Shown in pieces: positions 33,969 to 44,315 of a stretch of DNA of 55,017 nucleotides; the first letter of the stretch is position 1, and each line of letters opens with the position of its first letter. Both the position numbers and the translations under genes were made by a program. Under the pieces are notes generated by a model, which was not told the origin of the DNA, did not search any database, and saw nothing but the letters and a program-made list of their open reading frames with translations. Origin of the DNA: Streptomyces rugosispiralis. Its GTDB lineage: Bacteria > Actinomycetota > Actinomycetes > Streptomycetales > Streptomycetaceae. Where the stretch lies: assembly GCF_024505145.1 (NCBI RefSeq), contig NZ_JANIAA010000053.1:1-55017 (forward strand). The letters are read 5' to 3'.

Positions 33969-35206
33969 GCTGACCAGGGCGGTCCGCGCCGTCCGCGCGG
34001 CCTACGGGGTCGCCGTCGCCCTCGCCGTCGATGGCCACGGTGCGCACCGCGGGGTGCGGTGGCCGGGGCCGTACCCCGAATCCGTAGAGCGTCCAGTGCC
34101 CGCCGCGCTGGAGGTCGAACAGCCGCACTCGCCGCCCGTCGGCCCGGTGGCAGCGAGCGTCCGGTGCGCGGTCCCCGGCGCTCGGCCCCTCCGCATCGGC
34201 GGGCCCGGCGGGGGCGAGCGGCCCGCCGCGGTAGGTGTGGCCCATCTGCAGCATCCGCTCGGTGTCCGCGCCGTGTTCACCGATGCCCTGTCCCATGAGA
34301 CGGGAGGACAGGCCCAGTACGGCCGCCGCCACCGGAAGCCGCTCGGCCTGGTAGGTGTCCAGGAGTGAAGCGTCGGCGCCGTGGAGCACGGCGGCCAGCT
34401 TCCAGCCGATATTGACGGCGTCCTGGATACCGGTGTTCATGCACTGGCCACCGGCGGGGGAGTGGACGTGTGCGGCGTCCCCGGCGAGGAAGACCCGGCC
34501 CACGCGGTAGCGGTCGACCATACGGACGTTCAGCCGCCGGCGCGAGAGCCATGTGGCCTCGCGCAGCCGCACCGCGTCCGGTCCGATCAGCGTGTCCACG
34601 ATGTGCGATAAGGACTCGAGGGTCGGTGCGCCGGTGTCGCCGGGGGTGACGGGCGCCTGGATCTGGAAGGTGTCGGTGGCCGGCAGCGGGCACAGCGCGA
34701 CCGAACCGCCCTGGGCATCCTGCCCGATGTGCCAGTGGTCGCGGTCCGAGCCGTCCAGCCGGACATCGCCGAGCAGCATCCGCTCGTCCTCGTCGGTCTC
34801 GCCGAGGAACGCGACATCCAGCAGGCGCCGGACCGTCCCCGAGCCGCCGTCGGCGCCGATCACATAGCGGGCCGTGGCAGAGTGCGCGCGTACGGGCTGT
34901 CGGGCGTCGGCTCGGCGCCGCCGCTGAGGTCCATGTCCCGGAAGGTGCCGTCGGCGTCGTGGAACCGGACCGGCAGGTGGAAACGGCCGAGGGTGATCAG
35001 GCGCCGCGCCACTCCGAGGTTGTCCAGGACTTCCAGCGTGCGTGGTTGCGGACCCTTCCCGCGCGAGCCGCTGAAGGGGGCGCCGCCCTGTCGACGACGC
35101 GGACGCTGACGCCGCGTCGGGCGAGTTCGCAGGCGGCGGTGAGGCCGGTCGGACCGGCGCCCACGACCAGCACATCACAGTCGGCGGCGGGGGCGGTGGT
35201 GTCCAT
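33919..35206 (-). pseudogene. Decayed FAD-dependent monooxygenase (MhpA/aromatic hydroxylase type), frameshifted and internally deleted
   Basis: The N-terminus is intact from ATG 35206: CDVLVVGAGPTGLTAACELARRG then VRVVDRAAPP. At the C-run near 35078 a one-base indel moves the continuation (PFSGSRGKGPQPRTLEVLDN...FRDMDLSGG) into the next frame. Near 34885-34890 the frame changes again and the sequence jumps from PDSPYAR to ARYVIGADGGSGTVRRLL, skipping the stretch of dozens of residues that this family normally has there. The GD motif VFLAGDAAHVHSPAGGQCMNTG and LFDLQRGGHWTLYGFG remain. The C-terminus lacks the usual LVRPDGY ending and runs into the MarR 3' end. The enzyme would have hydroxylated an aromatic polyketide or phenol. 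Confidence 0.85.
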
Positions 35207-35696
35207 GGTGGCGCGCCAGGTGTCGGACCCGCCCCCGAGCGGCGACTGGCGTGCCGATCTCACCGAAGCGGCCCACCGGATCCGCCAGATGACCCTGCGC
35301 CACCCCTGGCTGGCCCGACACGCTCTCAACGCCGAGGACTTCGGGCCGGGCGCGCTGGCGATGACGGAGTCCACCCTGGGCCTTCTGGACGGCCGCGGAC
35401 TGGACACCGGCGACATGCTCGACGCCTGGTGGACCCTGCTCGCGTTCGTCCAGGGACATGCCTTCGCCGAGGCCCGCCGGCACGAGGCCCGACAGCGCCG
35501 TGCCGACGAGCGCGAGACCGGCGCGCCCGCGCCGTCGTTCCTGGACAAGGCCGCCGAGAGCGGCGAGTACCCGCTCTCCACGCGCGCCCTGCGGGAGGCT
35601 CCCCGGCCCACCGATCCGCGGGACGCCTTCGATCGCCGCCTGGGCCATGTGCTCGACGGCCTGGCCCAGGCGTTCTTCGAGCGCGACCGGCGGTAG
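35205..35696 (+). pseudogene. Truncated TetR-family regulator, ligand-binding half only
   Basis: 163 residues could be read from ATG 35205. From DWRADLTEAAHRIRQMTLRHPWL onward (visible part LRHPWLARHALNAEDFGPGA, then MTESTLGLLDGRGLDTGDML) it matches the C-terminal domain of tetracycline-repressor-like TetR proteins. There is no helix-turn-helix: the upstream sequence is the antisense of the monooxygenase N-terminus. The ATG shares the CCATGG palindrome with the start codon of that pseudogene, so the promoter and the DNA-binding domain appear to have been lost in one deletion. It may still make a short protein, which could not bind DNA in the usual way. Confidence 0.75.
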
Positions 35697-35708
35697 CCGC
35701 GGGGCCTC

Positions 35709-36182
35709 TTACCGAGACGCCCGGCCCGCCTCGACGAGCGCGGCCAGCTTGTCCAGGGCCATGCGCTGCCCCAGCTCGTTGTCGGCGGCCGGTACGGCGT
35801 CGGGGATCCCCTCGTGCAGGAGATGGACCTCCGTACCGCCGCCCTCCGCGTCGGTGAGCGTGGTCGTCATCGTCATCGTGGAGCGCAGGGCGGGGTCCGC
35901 GGACTCGAACTCGAGCACCTCGACCACCTCCTCGTCCGGCACCAGCCGGGTGAAGCGGCCGTGGTAGGTGTCCGTATGGCCGCCCGACTTGCCGGTGCTC
36001 GCCGGGTCGTCGTAGACGAGGGAGATACGGAAGGTGCCCCCTTCGCGGGGGTCGAACTCGTGCACCCGGCTGGTCATGCCCTCGGGCACCCGCCAGGCCG
36101 CGACGGCGCTCGCGTCGAGGAGCGCCCGGTAGACGGCGGGACGCGGAGCGTTCACCCGCCGGGAGAGTCGCATGGTGTACAT
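35709..36182 (-). CDS. SRPBCC-superfamily (AHSA1/Bet v1-like) protein
   Basis: 157 residues with the activator-of-Hsp90 homology 1-like pattern: RRVNAPRPAVYRALLDASAVAAW at the N-terminus, FDPREGGTFRISLVYDD in the middle, RFTRLVPDEEVVEVLEFES and TEVHLLHEGIPD, and a final amphipathic helix. The fold is a beta sheet wrapped round a long helix with a hydrophobic cavity, used by relatives to bind lipids, polyketides or aromatic ligands, or as an environmental sensor. It lies between the TetR remnant (convergent) and the sdh operon (166 bases upstream, same strand). No partner gene suggests a specific ligand. Confidence 0.88.
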   Translation of the reverse strand: MYTMRLSRRVNAPRPAVYRALLDASAVAAWRVPEGMTSRVHEFDPREGGTFRISLVYDDPASTGKSGGHTDTYHGRFTRLVPDEEVVEVLEFESADPALRSTMTMTTTLTDAEGGGTEVHLLHEGIPDAVPAADNELGQRMALDKLAALVEAGRASR

Positions 36183-36348
36183 GCGCTCAACCTAGTGGCT
36201 GGGCGGCGGATGGATGAGCCGATGGCGGCGGAGCCGCCGCCCCGGAGGTGCGGGCGGCGGCGGAGGTCCAGCGTCCGGAAAGACCTCCGCCGCCTGGACA
36301 CCCCGTCCACGGAGCGTTGTCGAGGGGTGCCGTTCTGGGGGAGTGGGG

Positions 36349-37091
36349 TCAGCGCTTGACCTTGCGGGACGCCCGCAGCCACTCCTTGTTCATCGCGGTG
36401 ATCGAGAACAGCGGGATGCCCTTGGGACAGGCCGTGGCGCACTCACCGGCGAGGGTGCAGCCGCCGAAGCCCTCGGCGTCCATCTGGGCCACCATGTCCA
36501 GCACCCGGGTCTCCCGCTCCGGAGAGCCCTGCGGCAGCACATTGAGATGGTTGACCTTGGCCGAGGTGAACAGCATCGCGGCGCCGTTGGGGCAGGCCGC
36601 CACGCAGGCGCCGCAGCCGATGCACTCGGCGTGCTCGAACGCGTAGTCCGCGTCCGCCTTGGGCACCGGAGTGGCGTGTGCCTCCGGCGCGGACCCGGTC
36701 GGGGCGGTGATGAAGCCACCGGCCTGGATCACCCGGTCGAACGCGGAGCGGTCCACCACCAGGTCCTTGATGACCGGGAAGGCGGAGGCGCGCCACGGCT
36801 CGATGTCGATGGTGTCGCCGTCCCGGAAGGACCGCATATGGAGCTGGCAGGTGGTGGTGCGCTCCGGACCGTGGGCGTCACCGTTGATCACCAGGCTGCA
36901 GGCACCGCAGATGCCCTCACGGCAGTCGTGGTCGAAGGCCACCGGCTCCTCGCCCTTGACGATGAGCTCCTCGTTGAGGACGTCGAGCATCTCCAGGAAG
37001 GACATGTCCTGGGAGACGCCGTCGAGCTCGTAGGTGGCCATGGCACCGGGGGTGTCGGGGTTCTTCTGGCGCCAGACGCGCAGGGTGAGCT

Positions 37092-37095
<4 letters not shown>
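36349..37095 (-). CDS. sdhB: Succinate dehydrogenase iron-sulfur subunit
   Basis: 248 residues. [2Fe-2S] ligands lie in CREGICGACSLVING with a fourth Cys in TTTCQLHM; the [4Fe-4S] site is CIGCGACVAACPNG; the [3Fe-4S]/last cluster uses GECATACPKGIPL with a Cys before it (GGCTLAGEC). It passes electrons from the flavoprotein to quinone on the inner face of the membrane. The gene overlaps sdhA by four bases (ATGA). The order C-A-B with one cytochrome b gene matches the second actinobacterial SDH, the Mycobacterium Sdh1 type, rather than the sdhCDAB operon. SdhB is usually about 250 residues in this type, so the length is normal. Confidence 0.95.
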
Positions 37096-39050
<1,955 letters not shown>

Positions 39051-39052
39051 GG

Positions 39053-39787
39053 TCAGCTCACCACTCCGGTCATGACACCGACGGGTATGGAGATGAACCC
39101 GGCGGTGAGAACGATGGCCAGGGCGTTGGCGATGGCCTTGAGGGCGCGGTCACGGGTGTGGTTGCCCGCGCCGAGGGTCTGCGCGGCGCTCCAGAAGCCG
39201 TGCCGGACGTGCATGCCCATGGCCAGCATCGCCACGATGTAGATGACGTTCCCGTACCAGGTGGAGAAGGTGTCCACCACGTTCTGGTACGGATGGCCCT
39301 CCTGGAATCCGCCGGAGTGCGTGGTGCCGGTGGTGAGGTCCAGGATGTGCCAGACGATGAACAGGCCCAGGATCACCCCGCCCCAGCGCATGGTCCGGGT
39401 GGCATAGCTCATCCGTGGCTTGGTGTGGACGTACTTCTGCGGGCGGGCCTTGATGTCGCGACGGCTCAGCTGGTAGGCGGACACGGCGTGCAGGATCACC
39501 GCGGCCAGGAGGACGATACGGGCGATCCACAGGCCCCACTCATGGTGCAGAACCGGGGCTCCCATGACACGCAGCCAGTGCCCGTAGGCGTTGAACTCCC
39601 CGGGGCCGAAGAAGATCTTCATGTTCCCGAGCAGGTGGGCGCAGAGATAGCCGATCATGATCAGACCGGTCACGCCCATGACGATCTTCTTGCCGAGGGT
39701 CGATTGCCAGAAACCGAACGCCATGGACGGCCGCCGCTCCGCCCGCGTCGGACGCTGCTCCGGCCGCGTTGTCAATGCCATGAACAC
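39053..39787 (-). CDS. sdhC: Succinate dehydrogenase cytochrome b subunit (single-gene anchor, type B)
   Basis: 244 residues with five membrane segments: KKIVMGVTGLIMIGYLCAHLL, WGLWIARIVLLAAVILHAVSA, WGGVILGLFIVWHILDL, VIYIVAMLAMGMHVRHGFW and ALAIVLTAGFISIPVGVM (each abbreviated). His residues inside them (CAHLL, LHAVS, WHILD, GMHVRHG) can ligate two hemes b, the diheme menaquinone-reactive type in which one fused subunit replaces separate SdhC and SdhD. First gene of the operon. ATG 39787 is used; MALTT at 39781 is equally possible and neither has a clear ribosome site. The upstream 130-base gap to the TetR gene probably holds the promoter. Confidence 0.94.
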   Translation of the reverse strand: MFMALTTRPEQRPTRAERRPSMAFGFWQSTLGKKIVMGVTGLIMIGYLCAHLLGNMKIFFGPGEFNAYGHWLRVMGAPVLHHEWGLWIARIVLLAAVILHAVSAYQLSRRDIKARPQKYVHTKPRMSYATRTMRWGGVILGLFIVWHILDLTTGTTHSGGFQEGHPYQNVVDTFSTWYGNVIYIVAMLAMGMHVRHGFWSAAQTLGAGNHTRDRALKAIANALAIVLTAGFISIPVGVMTGVVS

Positions 39788-39916
39788 GACGGTAGAACCG
39801 CGTGGGTCAAAAGGGCCAAGATATGATTCTGATCATCTCGATAGGTGATGGCTATCGAAGGCCGCTCGGATCCGGCCACGCTTGCCGTTGTCGCCCGTAC
39901 GGCCAGGGAAAACCGG

Positions 39917-40498
39917 TCAGCGGAAGCCCTCGCGGGTGATGGCGAGCGCCTGCCGGAGGAGGTCCACGGTGTCGCGCTCGCGGCGTTCGAGGGCCGTCTG
40001 CCCGACGACGCGGAAGGCGGCGAGGAGGGTCGCGGCGAGGACCTGGGCCCGCAGGGACGTGTCCGGCCCCGCCGGGAGGCGCTCCTCGACGGCCACGGCG
40101 AGCTCGCGTTCGGCGGCGGCGTAGGTGGCGACCAGCTCGGGCAGCAGCGCCGGGTGCAGGCGCAGGGTCCGGTAGCGCTCCGCCTGCTCCGGGTCGTCCG
40201 TGAACTCGGTGGAGTGCTGCTCGGCGGCCCCGATGACCGCCGCCGTCAGGGATTCCCGCGCCGGGCGGGCGCGGATGAGCTCGACCAGCCGGACCGTGTG
40301 CGCCCGGTCGTGGTGCAGCAGCGCCTGCTCCTTGCTGGCGAAGTAGTTGGAGAAGGTGCGCCGGGAGACGGCGGCGGCATCGGCGATGGCCTCCACCGTG
40401 AGGCTCTCGACGCCGTGCTCCGCGGCGAGGCGCACGGCGGCGTCGTGCAGTGACTGGCGGGTCGCCGTCTTCTTGAGTTCACGCAGGCCGGTAGTCAT
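39917..40498 (-). CDS. TetR-family repressor divergent from Baeyer-Villiger monooxygenase
   Basis: 193 residues from ATG 40498; an earlier in-frame ATG would remove the promoter region. The helix-turn-helix is ESLTVEAIADAAAVSRRTFSNYFASKEQALL (recognition part VSRRTFSNYF), and the preceding RQSLHDAAVRLAAEHG is helix 1. The C-terminal ligand domain includes ERYRTLRLHPALL. It is divergent from the monooxygenase with 258 bases between starts and probably represses it, being induced by a ketone substrate. An inverted repeat at 40532-40561 is the best operator candidate. Its 3' end lies 130 bases from the sdh start. Confidence 0.93.
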   Translation of the reverse strand: MTTGLRELKKTATRQSLHDAAVRLAAEHGVESLTVEAIADAAAVSRRTFSNYFASKEQALLHHDRAHTVRLVELIRARPARESLTAAVIGAAEQHSTEFTDDPEQAERYRTLRLHPALLPELVATYAAAERELAVAVEERLPAGPDTSLRAQVLAATLLAAFRVVGQTALERRERDTVDLLRQALAITREGFR

Positions 40499-40531
40499 CG
40501 CGGATGAGCATAACGGGAGACGGCTGATTCT

Positions 40532-40561
40532 TTCCCATTGAGAAATCTTGCGCACTGGGAA
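40532..40561. promoter_or_regulatory. Inverted repeat, possible TetR operator
   Basis: TTCCCA, 18 bases, TGGGAA, just upstream of the TetR ATG in a locally AT-rich stretch of the divergent promoter region. Arms are short and the spacing is wide, so this is a weak prediction. Confidence 0.45.
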
Positions 40562-40632
40562 TGTTTCTGTGAGGCTGAGCCCACGCCGCCGGCCGGCCGA
40601 GGCCGATCAGCCGTCGGCCGGCCGGCCGAGGC

Positions 40633-40659
40633 CGGTCGGTTCGCGGACCGAGCCGACCG
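40633..40659 (+). promoter_or_regulatory. Leader hairpin upstream of the Baeyer-Villiger monooxygenase gene
   Basis: CGGTCGGTTCG, loop CGGAC, CGAGCCGACCG: 11-bp stem with one G-T pair. It is preceded by two GGCCGGCCGAGGCCG copies (about 40595-40633). About 100 bases before the start codon, it would be in the 5' leader. It could attenuate or stabilise the transcript. No T-tract follows. Confidence 0.55.
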
Positions 40660-40756
40660 ATCAGCCGCCGGACAACGCCACCCCGGATGGCTTCCGAGTT
40701 CCGGACGGCGGCCGAGCCCCGCACACCTTCCGACGCCAGAGGCCCGAGGACCCCCT

Positions 40757-42583
40757 ATGCCCACCCCCCATCGCCCGCCCACCGCCGCCACCTCCACGGA
40801 CACCGAGGAGCTGGGATTCGACCCGGACGTCCTGCGGGCGAAGTACCGGGCCGAGCGCGACCGCCGGATCCGCCCCGACGGCAACAAGCAATACCGGCGC
40901 ATGGCCGGCGAGTTCGGCTCGTACGCCCAAGACCCGTATGTGGAGCCGGGGTTCACCCGGGAGCCGCTGCGCGACCGGGTCGAGGTGCTGATCATCGGTG
41001 GCGGATTCGGCGGTCTGCTCGCCGGTGCGCGGCTGCGGCAGGCCGGTGAGCGGGAGATCCGCGTGATCGAGCAGGGCGGGGACTTCGGTGGGACCTGGTA
41101 CTGGAACCGCTATCCGGGTGTCCAGTGCGATATCGAGTCCTACGTCTATATGCCCCTGCTCGAGGAGGTCGGCTACGTACCACGGTGGCGCTACGCGCCC
41201 GGCGAGGAGATCAGACAGCACGCGCGGGCGATCGGGCGCCACTTCGACCTCTACCGCGATGTCTGCTTCCAGACGCGGGTGACCGAACTCCACTGGGACG
41301 ACACCGAGTCGGAGTGGACCGTGCACACCGACCGGGACGACCGCATCCGGGCGCGCCATGTGATCATCTCCAGCGGAACACTCAGCCGGGCGAAGCTCCC
41401 CGGCATCCCCGGGATCGAGACCTTCCAGGGGCATACGTTCCACACGAGCCGCTGGGACTACGACTACACCGGCGGCGACGCGAGCGGCGGTCTGCGCGAA
41501 CTGGCCGACAAGCGCGTGGCCCTCATCGGCACCGGCGCGACCGCCATCCAGGCCGTGCCACATCTGGGGCGGGACGCCGAGCACCTGTATGTGTTCCAGC
41601 GCACGCCGTCCTCCGTCGACGTGCGCGGCAACCGCCCCACCGACGAGGGCTGGGCCGCGTCGCTCACGCCCGGCTGGCAGCGCCGCCGCAGGGACAACTT
41701 CCTCGCCGTCGTCACCGGTGACCAGGCGGACGAGGACCTGGTGGGCGACGGCTGGACGAGCACCGCGCGGCTGCAGCAGAAGCTGATCCCGACCGACAGC
41801 TACGCGGAGCTTCCGCCCCAGGAGCGCGAACGCCTCTACGAGCTGGCCGACTTCCAGAAGATGAACGGAATCCGCGACCGAGTGGACTCCATCGTCGAGA
41901 ACACGGCGACGGCCGAGGCCCTCAAGCCCTGGTACCGCTATATGTGCAAGCGCCCCACGTTCAGCGACACCTATCTGGACACCTTCAACCGGCCCAATGT
42001 CACGCTGGTGGACACGGCCGACCACGGGGGAGTCGAGCGCATCACCGAGAAGGCCGTCGTGGTCGGCGGGACCGAGTACGAGGTGGACTGCGTCATCTTC
42101 GCCACCGGCTTCGAGGTCGGCGTCTCCGGTGTCACCTCCGGACTCCTCCCGGTGCACGGCCGGGGCGGTGTCACCCTGACCGAAGCCTGGAGCGGCGGCC
42201 CGAAGACACTGCATGGCTTCTACAGCCACGGCTTCCCCAACCTCTTCCAGCTCGGCCCGGTGCAGAACGCCAGCGCGGTCAACTATGTGCACATCCTCGA
42301 TGAGCAGGCCATTCATGTCGCAGAGGTGCTCGCGGAAGCGCGCAAGCGCGGGGCCCGGTATGTCGAGCCGACCGCCGAGGCCGAGTCGGCGTGGCGCGCC
42401 ACGATCCGTGAGAAGGCGGCGGACCTGTACGCCTTCCACGCGGAGTGCACCCCCGGCTACTACAACAACGAGGGCATGCCGAGGGAGCGCAGCGAGTCCT
42501 TCGGCGACGGGCCGATCGCCTTCCATGAACTGCTCAGGCGCTGGCGCGCGGACGGCGGCATGGACGACGTCCTGGTCCCCTGA
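40757..42583 (+). CDS. Flavin-containing Baeyer-Villiger monooxygenase (cyclohexanone-monooxygenase type)
   Basis: 608 residues from ATG 40757. Two Rossmann folds are seen: FAD site VLIIGGGFGGLLAGARLR and NADPH site VALIGTGATAIQAVP. Between them lies the Baeyer-Villiger fingerprint FQGHTFHTSRWD (FxGxxxHxxxWD), and WYWNRYPGVQCD near residue 115 is the second family signature. These enzymes insert one O atom next to a carbonyl to make an ester or lactone. The N-terminal 70 residues form the usual extra helical arm. A divergent TetR gene is the likely repressor. Sixty bases downstream starts an SMP-30-like gene in the same direction, which could hydrolyse the lactone. Substrate not predictable, but a cyclic or terpenoid ketone would fit. 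Confidence 0.95.
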   Translation: MPTPHRPPTAATSTDTEELGFDPDVLRAKYRAERDRRIRPDGNKQYRRMAGEFGSYAQDPYVEPGFTREPLRDRVEVLIIGGGFGGLLAGARLRQAGEREIRVIEQGGDFGGTWYWNRYPGVQCDIESYVYMPLLEEVGYVPRWRYAPGEEIRQHARAIGRHFDLYRDVCFQTRVTELHWDDTESEWTVHTDRDDRIRARHVIISSGTLSRAKLPGIPGIETFQGHTFHTSRWDYDYTGGDASGGLRELADKRVALIGTGATAIQAVPHLGRDAEHLYVFQRTPSSVDVRGNRPTDEGWAASLTPGWQRRRRDNFLAVVTGDQADEDLVGDGWTSTARLQQKLIPTDSYAELPPQERERLYELADFQKMNGIRDRVDSIVENTATAEALKPWYRYMCKRPTFSDTYLDTFNRPNVTLVDTADHGGVERITEKAVVVGGTEYEVDCVIFATGFEVGVSGVTSGLLPVHGRGGVTLTEAWSGGPKTLHGFYSHGFPNLFQLGPVQNASAVNYVHILDEQAIHVAEVLAEARKRGARYVEPTAEAESAWRATIREKAADLYAFHAECTPGYYNNEGMPRERSESFGDGPIAFHELLRRWRADGGMDDVLVP

Positions 42584-42643
42584 CGCCGAAGTGCGCCATT
42601 CACGTATGAGACACCGATGTTCGCCACCGCACAAGGAGCGACG

Positions 42644-44269
42644 ATGTATCCAAGCCGGTTCGACGACACCGGCCGTACGCGGGCCACGAGCGACCGGCTG
42701 GAGGTGCGCCGACTCACCCGGGCGAACCGGCTGTGGGGTTCCAACGGCGTCACCTTCGGCCCCGACGGGCGGCTGTACGTGGCGCAGTTCCTCGCCGGGC
42801 AGATCAGCGCCGTGGACCCGGCCTCGGGTGACGTCGAGGTGGTGGTGCCGCTCGACGGCCCGGTGGAGGCGCCGGACGACCTGGCCTTCGGGGCGGACGG
42901 CTCGATGTACATCGCCGATCTGACCCCCGGCCGGGTGTGGCGGCGCGGCTCCGAGGGCGAGTACACGCTCGTCTCCGACCAGGTGTCGGTGCCCAACGGC
43001 ATCACCTGCGTCGGCGACCGCCTCTTCGTCAACGAGATGAAAATGAACGGCCGCCTGATGGAGCTGTTCCCGGACGGCGGCGACCCGGCGGTGCTGACCG
43101 ACGGCCTGGCCCTGGGCAACGCGATGCAACTCGGCCCGGACGGCTGTCTGTACTACCCGCAGATGATGCGCGACCAGGTCTGGCGGATCCCGCCCGACGG
43201 CGGGGTGCCCGAGCTGGTGGCCGAGGAGGTGGACGACCCGGTCGCGGTGCGGTTCGACCGGGGTGGCGTCCTCGTCGTCCTGTCCCGTGGCAGGGCCGGG
43301 CTGGTGACCCGTATCGATCTGGACACCGGGGCCCGCTCGGTCGTCGCCACCGGCGTCGTGGGGCTGGACAACGCCGCGTTCGACCATGAGAACCGCATGT
43401 TCGTGTCCAGCTTCGCCAGTGGCGGGATCGCGGAGGTGCACACCGACGGCCGGACCCGGGTGGTGGTTCCGCAGGGGTTCGACGGGCCCTTCGGCATCAC
43501 GGTCGACCTCGGTGGCACGGTGTACGCGGCCGACCACTTCCGCCTGGCGAGCCCGGACGCCACCGGCCCCGACGGACAGGAGCCCGGTGTCGTCACCCAT
43601 GAGCTGATCTACGCCGTGCACAATGTCACCGCCGACGACGGCCTGCTCCACCTCACCTCACAACTCGGCGATGTACGCACCCACGACCCCGTGAACCGGA
43701 CCACGCGGGTGCGCGCGACCGGGCTGGACCAGCCCACCGGAATCGCCGTCGCACCGGACGGCGCCCTCGTGGTCGCCGAGACCGGTGCCGGCCGCATCCT
43801 GCGCATCGATGACACCGACACGCTCAGTGTGCTCGCCGAGGGACTCGACCACCCCCTGGACGTCGCCTTCGACGGCCAAGGGCGCTGCTACGTCAGCGAC
43901 GACCGGCGCGGTGCGGTGCTCCGGCTGGAGGACGGCGAGGCGGTGGCCGTCGCGGAGGGGCTCGGCGAACCGCAGGGGCTGGCCGTGCGCGGCGACGAGC
44001 TGTTCACGGTGGAGGTCGCGCACCGGCGGCTGCGGGCGATCTCGCTCGCCACGGGCGGGAGCAGGATCGACGCCGAGGACCTGGCGGTCGGCCTGCCGCC
44101 CGGCATCACCCGCACCGAACCCGAGCCGATCCCCGGAGTGCCCGGCCGCCCACGCCAGTTCGCCGGGCTCGCCGTCGCCCCGGACGGGGACCTTCTCGTA
44201 TCGGCCAACGGGGAGGGGAGTGTGCTGCGGCTGGCACCACGGTGCCGCGCCACGTCGGTCGGCGCCTGA
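42644..44269 (+). CDS. SMP-30/gluconolactonase/NHL-like beta-propeller protein
   Basis: 541 residues from ATG 42644, preceded by AAGGAG seven bases upstream; an in-frame ATG at 42617 lacks one. The whole chain is repeated propeller blades: SNGVTFGPDGRLYVAQF, PDDLAFGADGSMYIAD, NAMQLGPDGCLYYPQ, TGIAVAPDGALVVAE, LDVAFDGQGRCYVSD, AGLAVAPDGDLLVSA. Its length suggests more blades than one six-bladed SMP-30 unit. Family members are metal-dependent lactonases or strictosidine-synthase-like enzymes. It has no signal peptide, so it is cytoplasmic. It follows the Baeyer-Villiger gene by 60 bases and may open the lactone that the latter makes. No catalytic metal site could be assigned by eye. Confidence 0.85.
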   Translation: MYPSRFDDTGRTRATSDRLEVRRLTRANRLWGSNGVTFGPDGRLYVAQFLAGQISAVDPASGDVEVVVPLDGPVEAPDDLAFGADGSMYIADLTPGRVWRRGSEGEYTLVSDQVSVPNGITCVGDRLFVNEMKMNGRLMELFPDGGDPAVLTDGLALGNAMQLGPDGCLYYPQMMRDQVWRIPPDGGVPELVAEEVDDPVAVRFDRGGVLVVLSRGRAGLVTRIDLDTGARSVVATGVVGLDNAAFDHENRMFVSSFASGGIAEVHTDGRTRVVVPQGFDGPFGITVDLGGTVYAADHFRLASPDATGPDGQEPGVVTHELIYAVHNVTADDGLLHLTSQLGDVRTHDPVNRTTRVRATGLDQPTGIAVAPDGALVVAETGAGRILRIDDTDTLSVLAEGLDHPLDVAFDGQGRCYVSDDRRGAVLRLEDGEAVAVAEGLGEPQGLAVRGDELFTVEVAHRRLRAISLATGGSRIDAEDLAVGLPPGITRTEPEPIPGVPGRPRQFAGLAVAPDGDLLVSANGEGSVLRLAPRCRATSVGA

Positions 44270-44315
44270 GTCCGTCGGCCGCGCCCGCCGCCAGGGCGGT
44301 CACCGTTCCGACGGC

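Noticed and set aside
33919..34290. 3' part of the monooxygenase pseudogene considered as an intact short gene
   Set aside because: It lacks a start and FAD-binding fold and ends in sequence antisense to the MarR gene.
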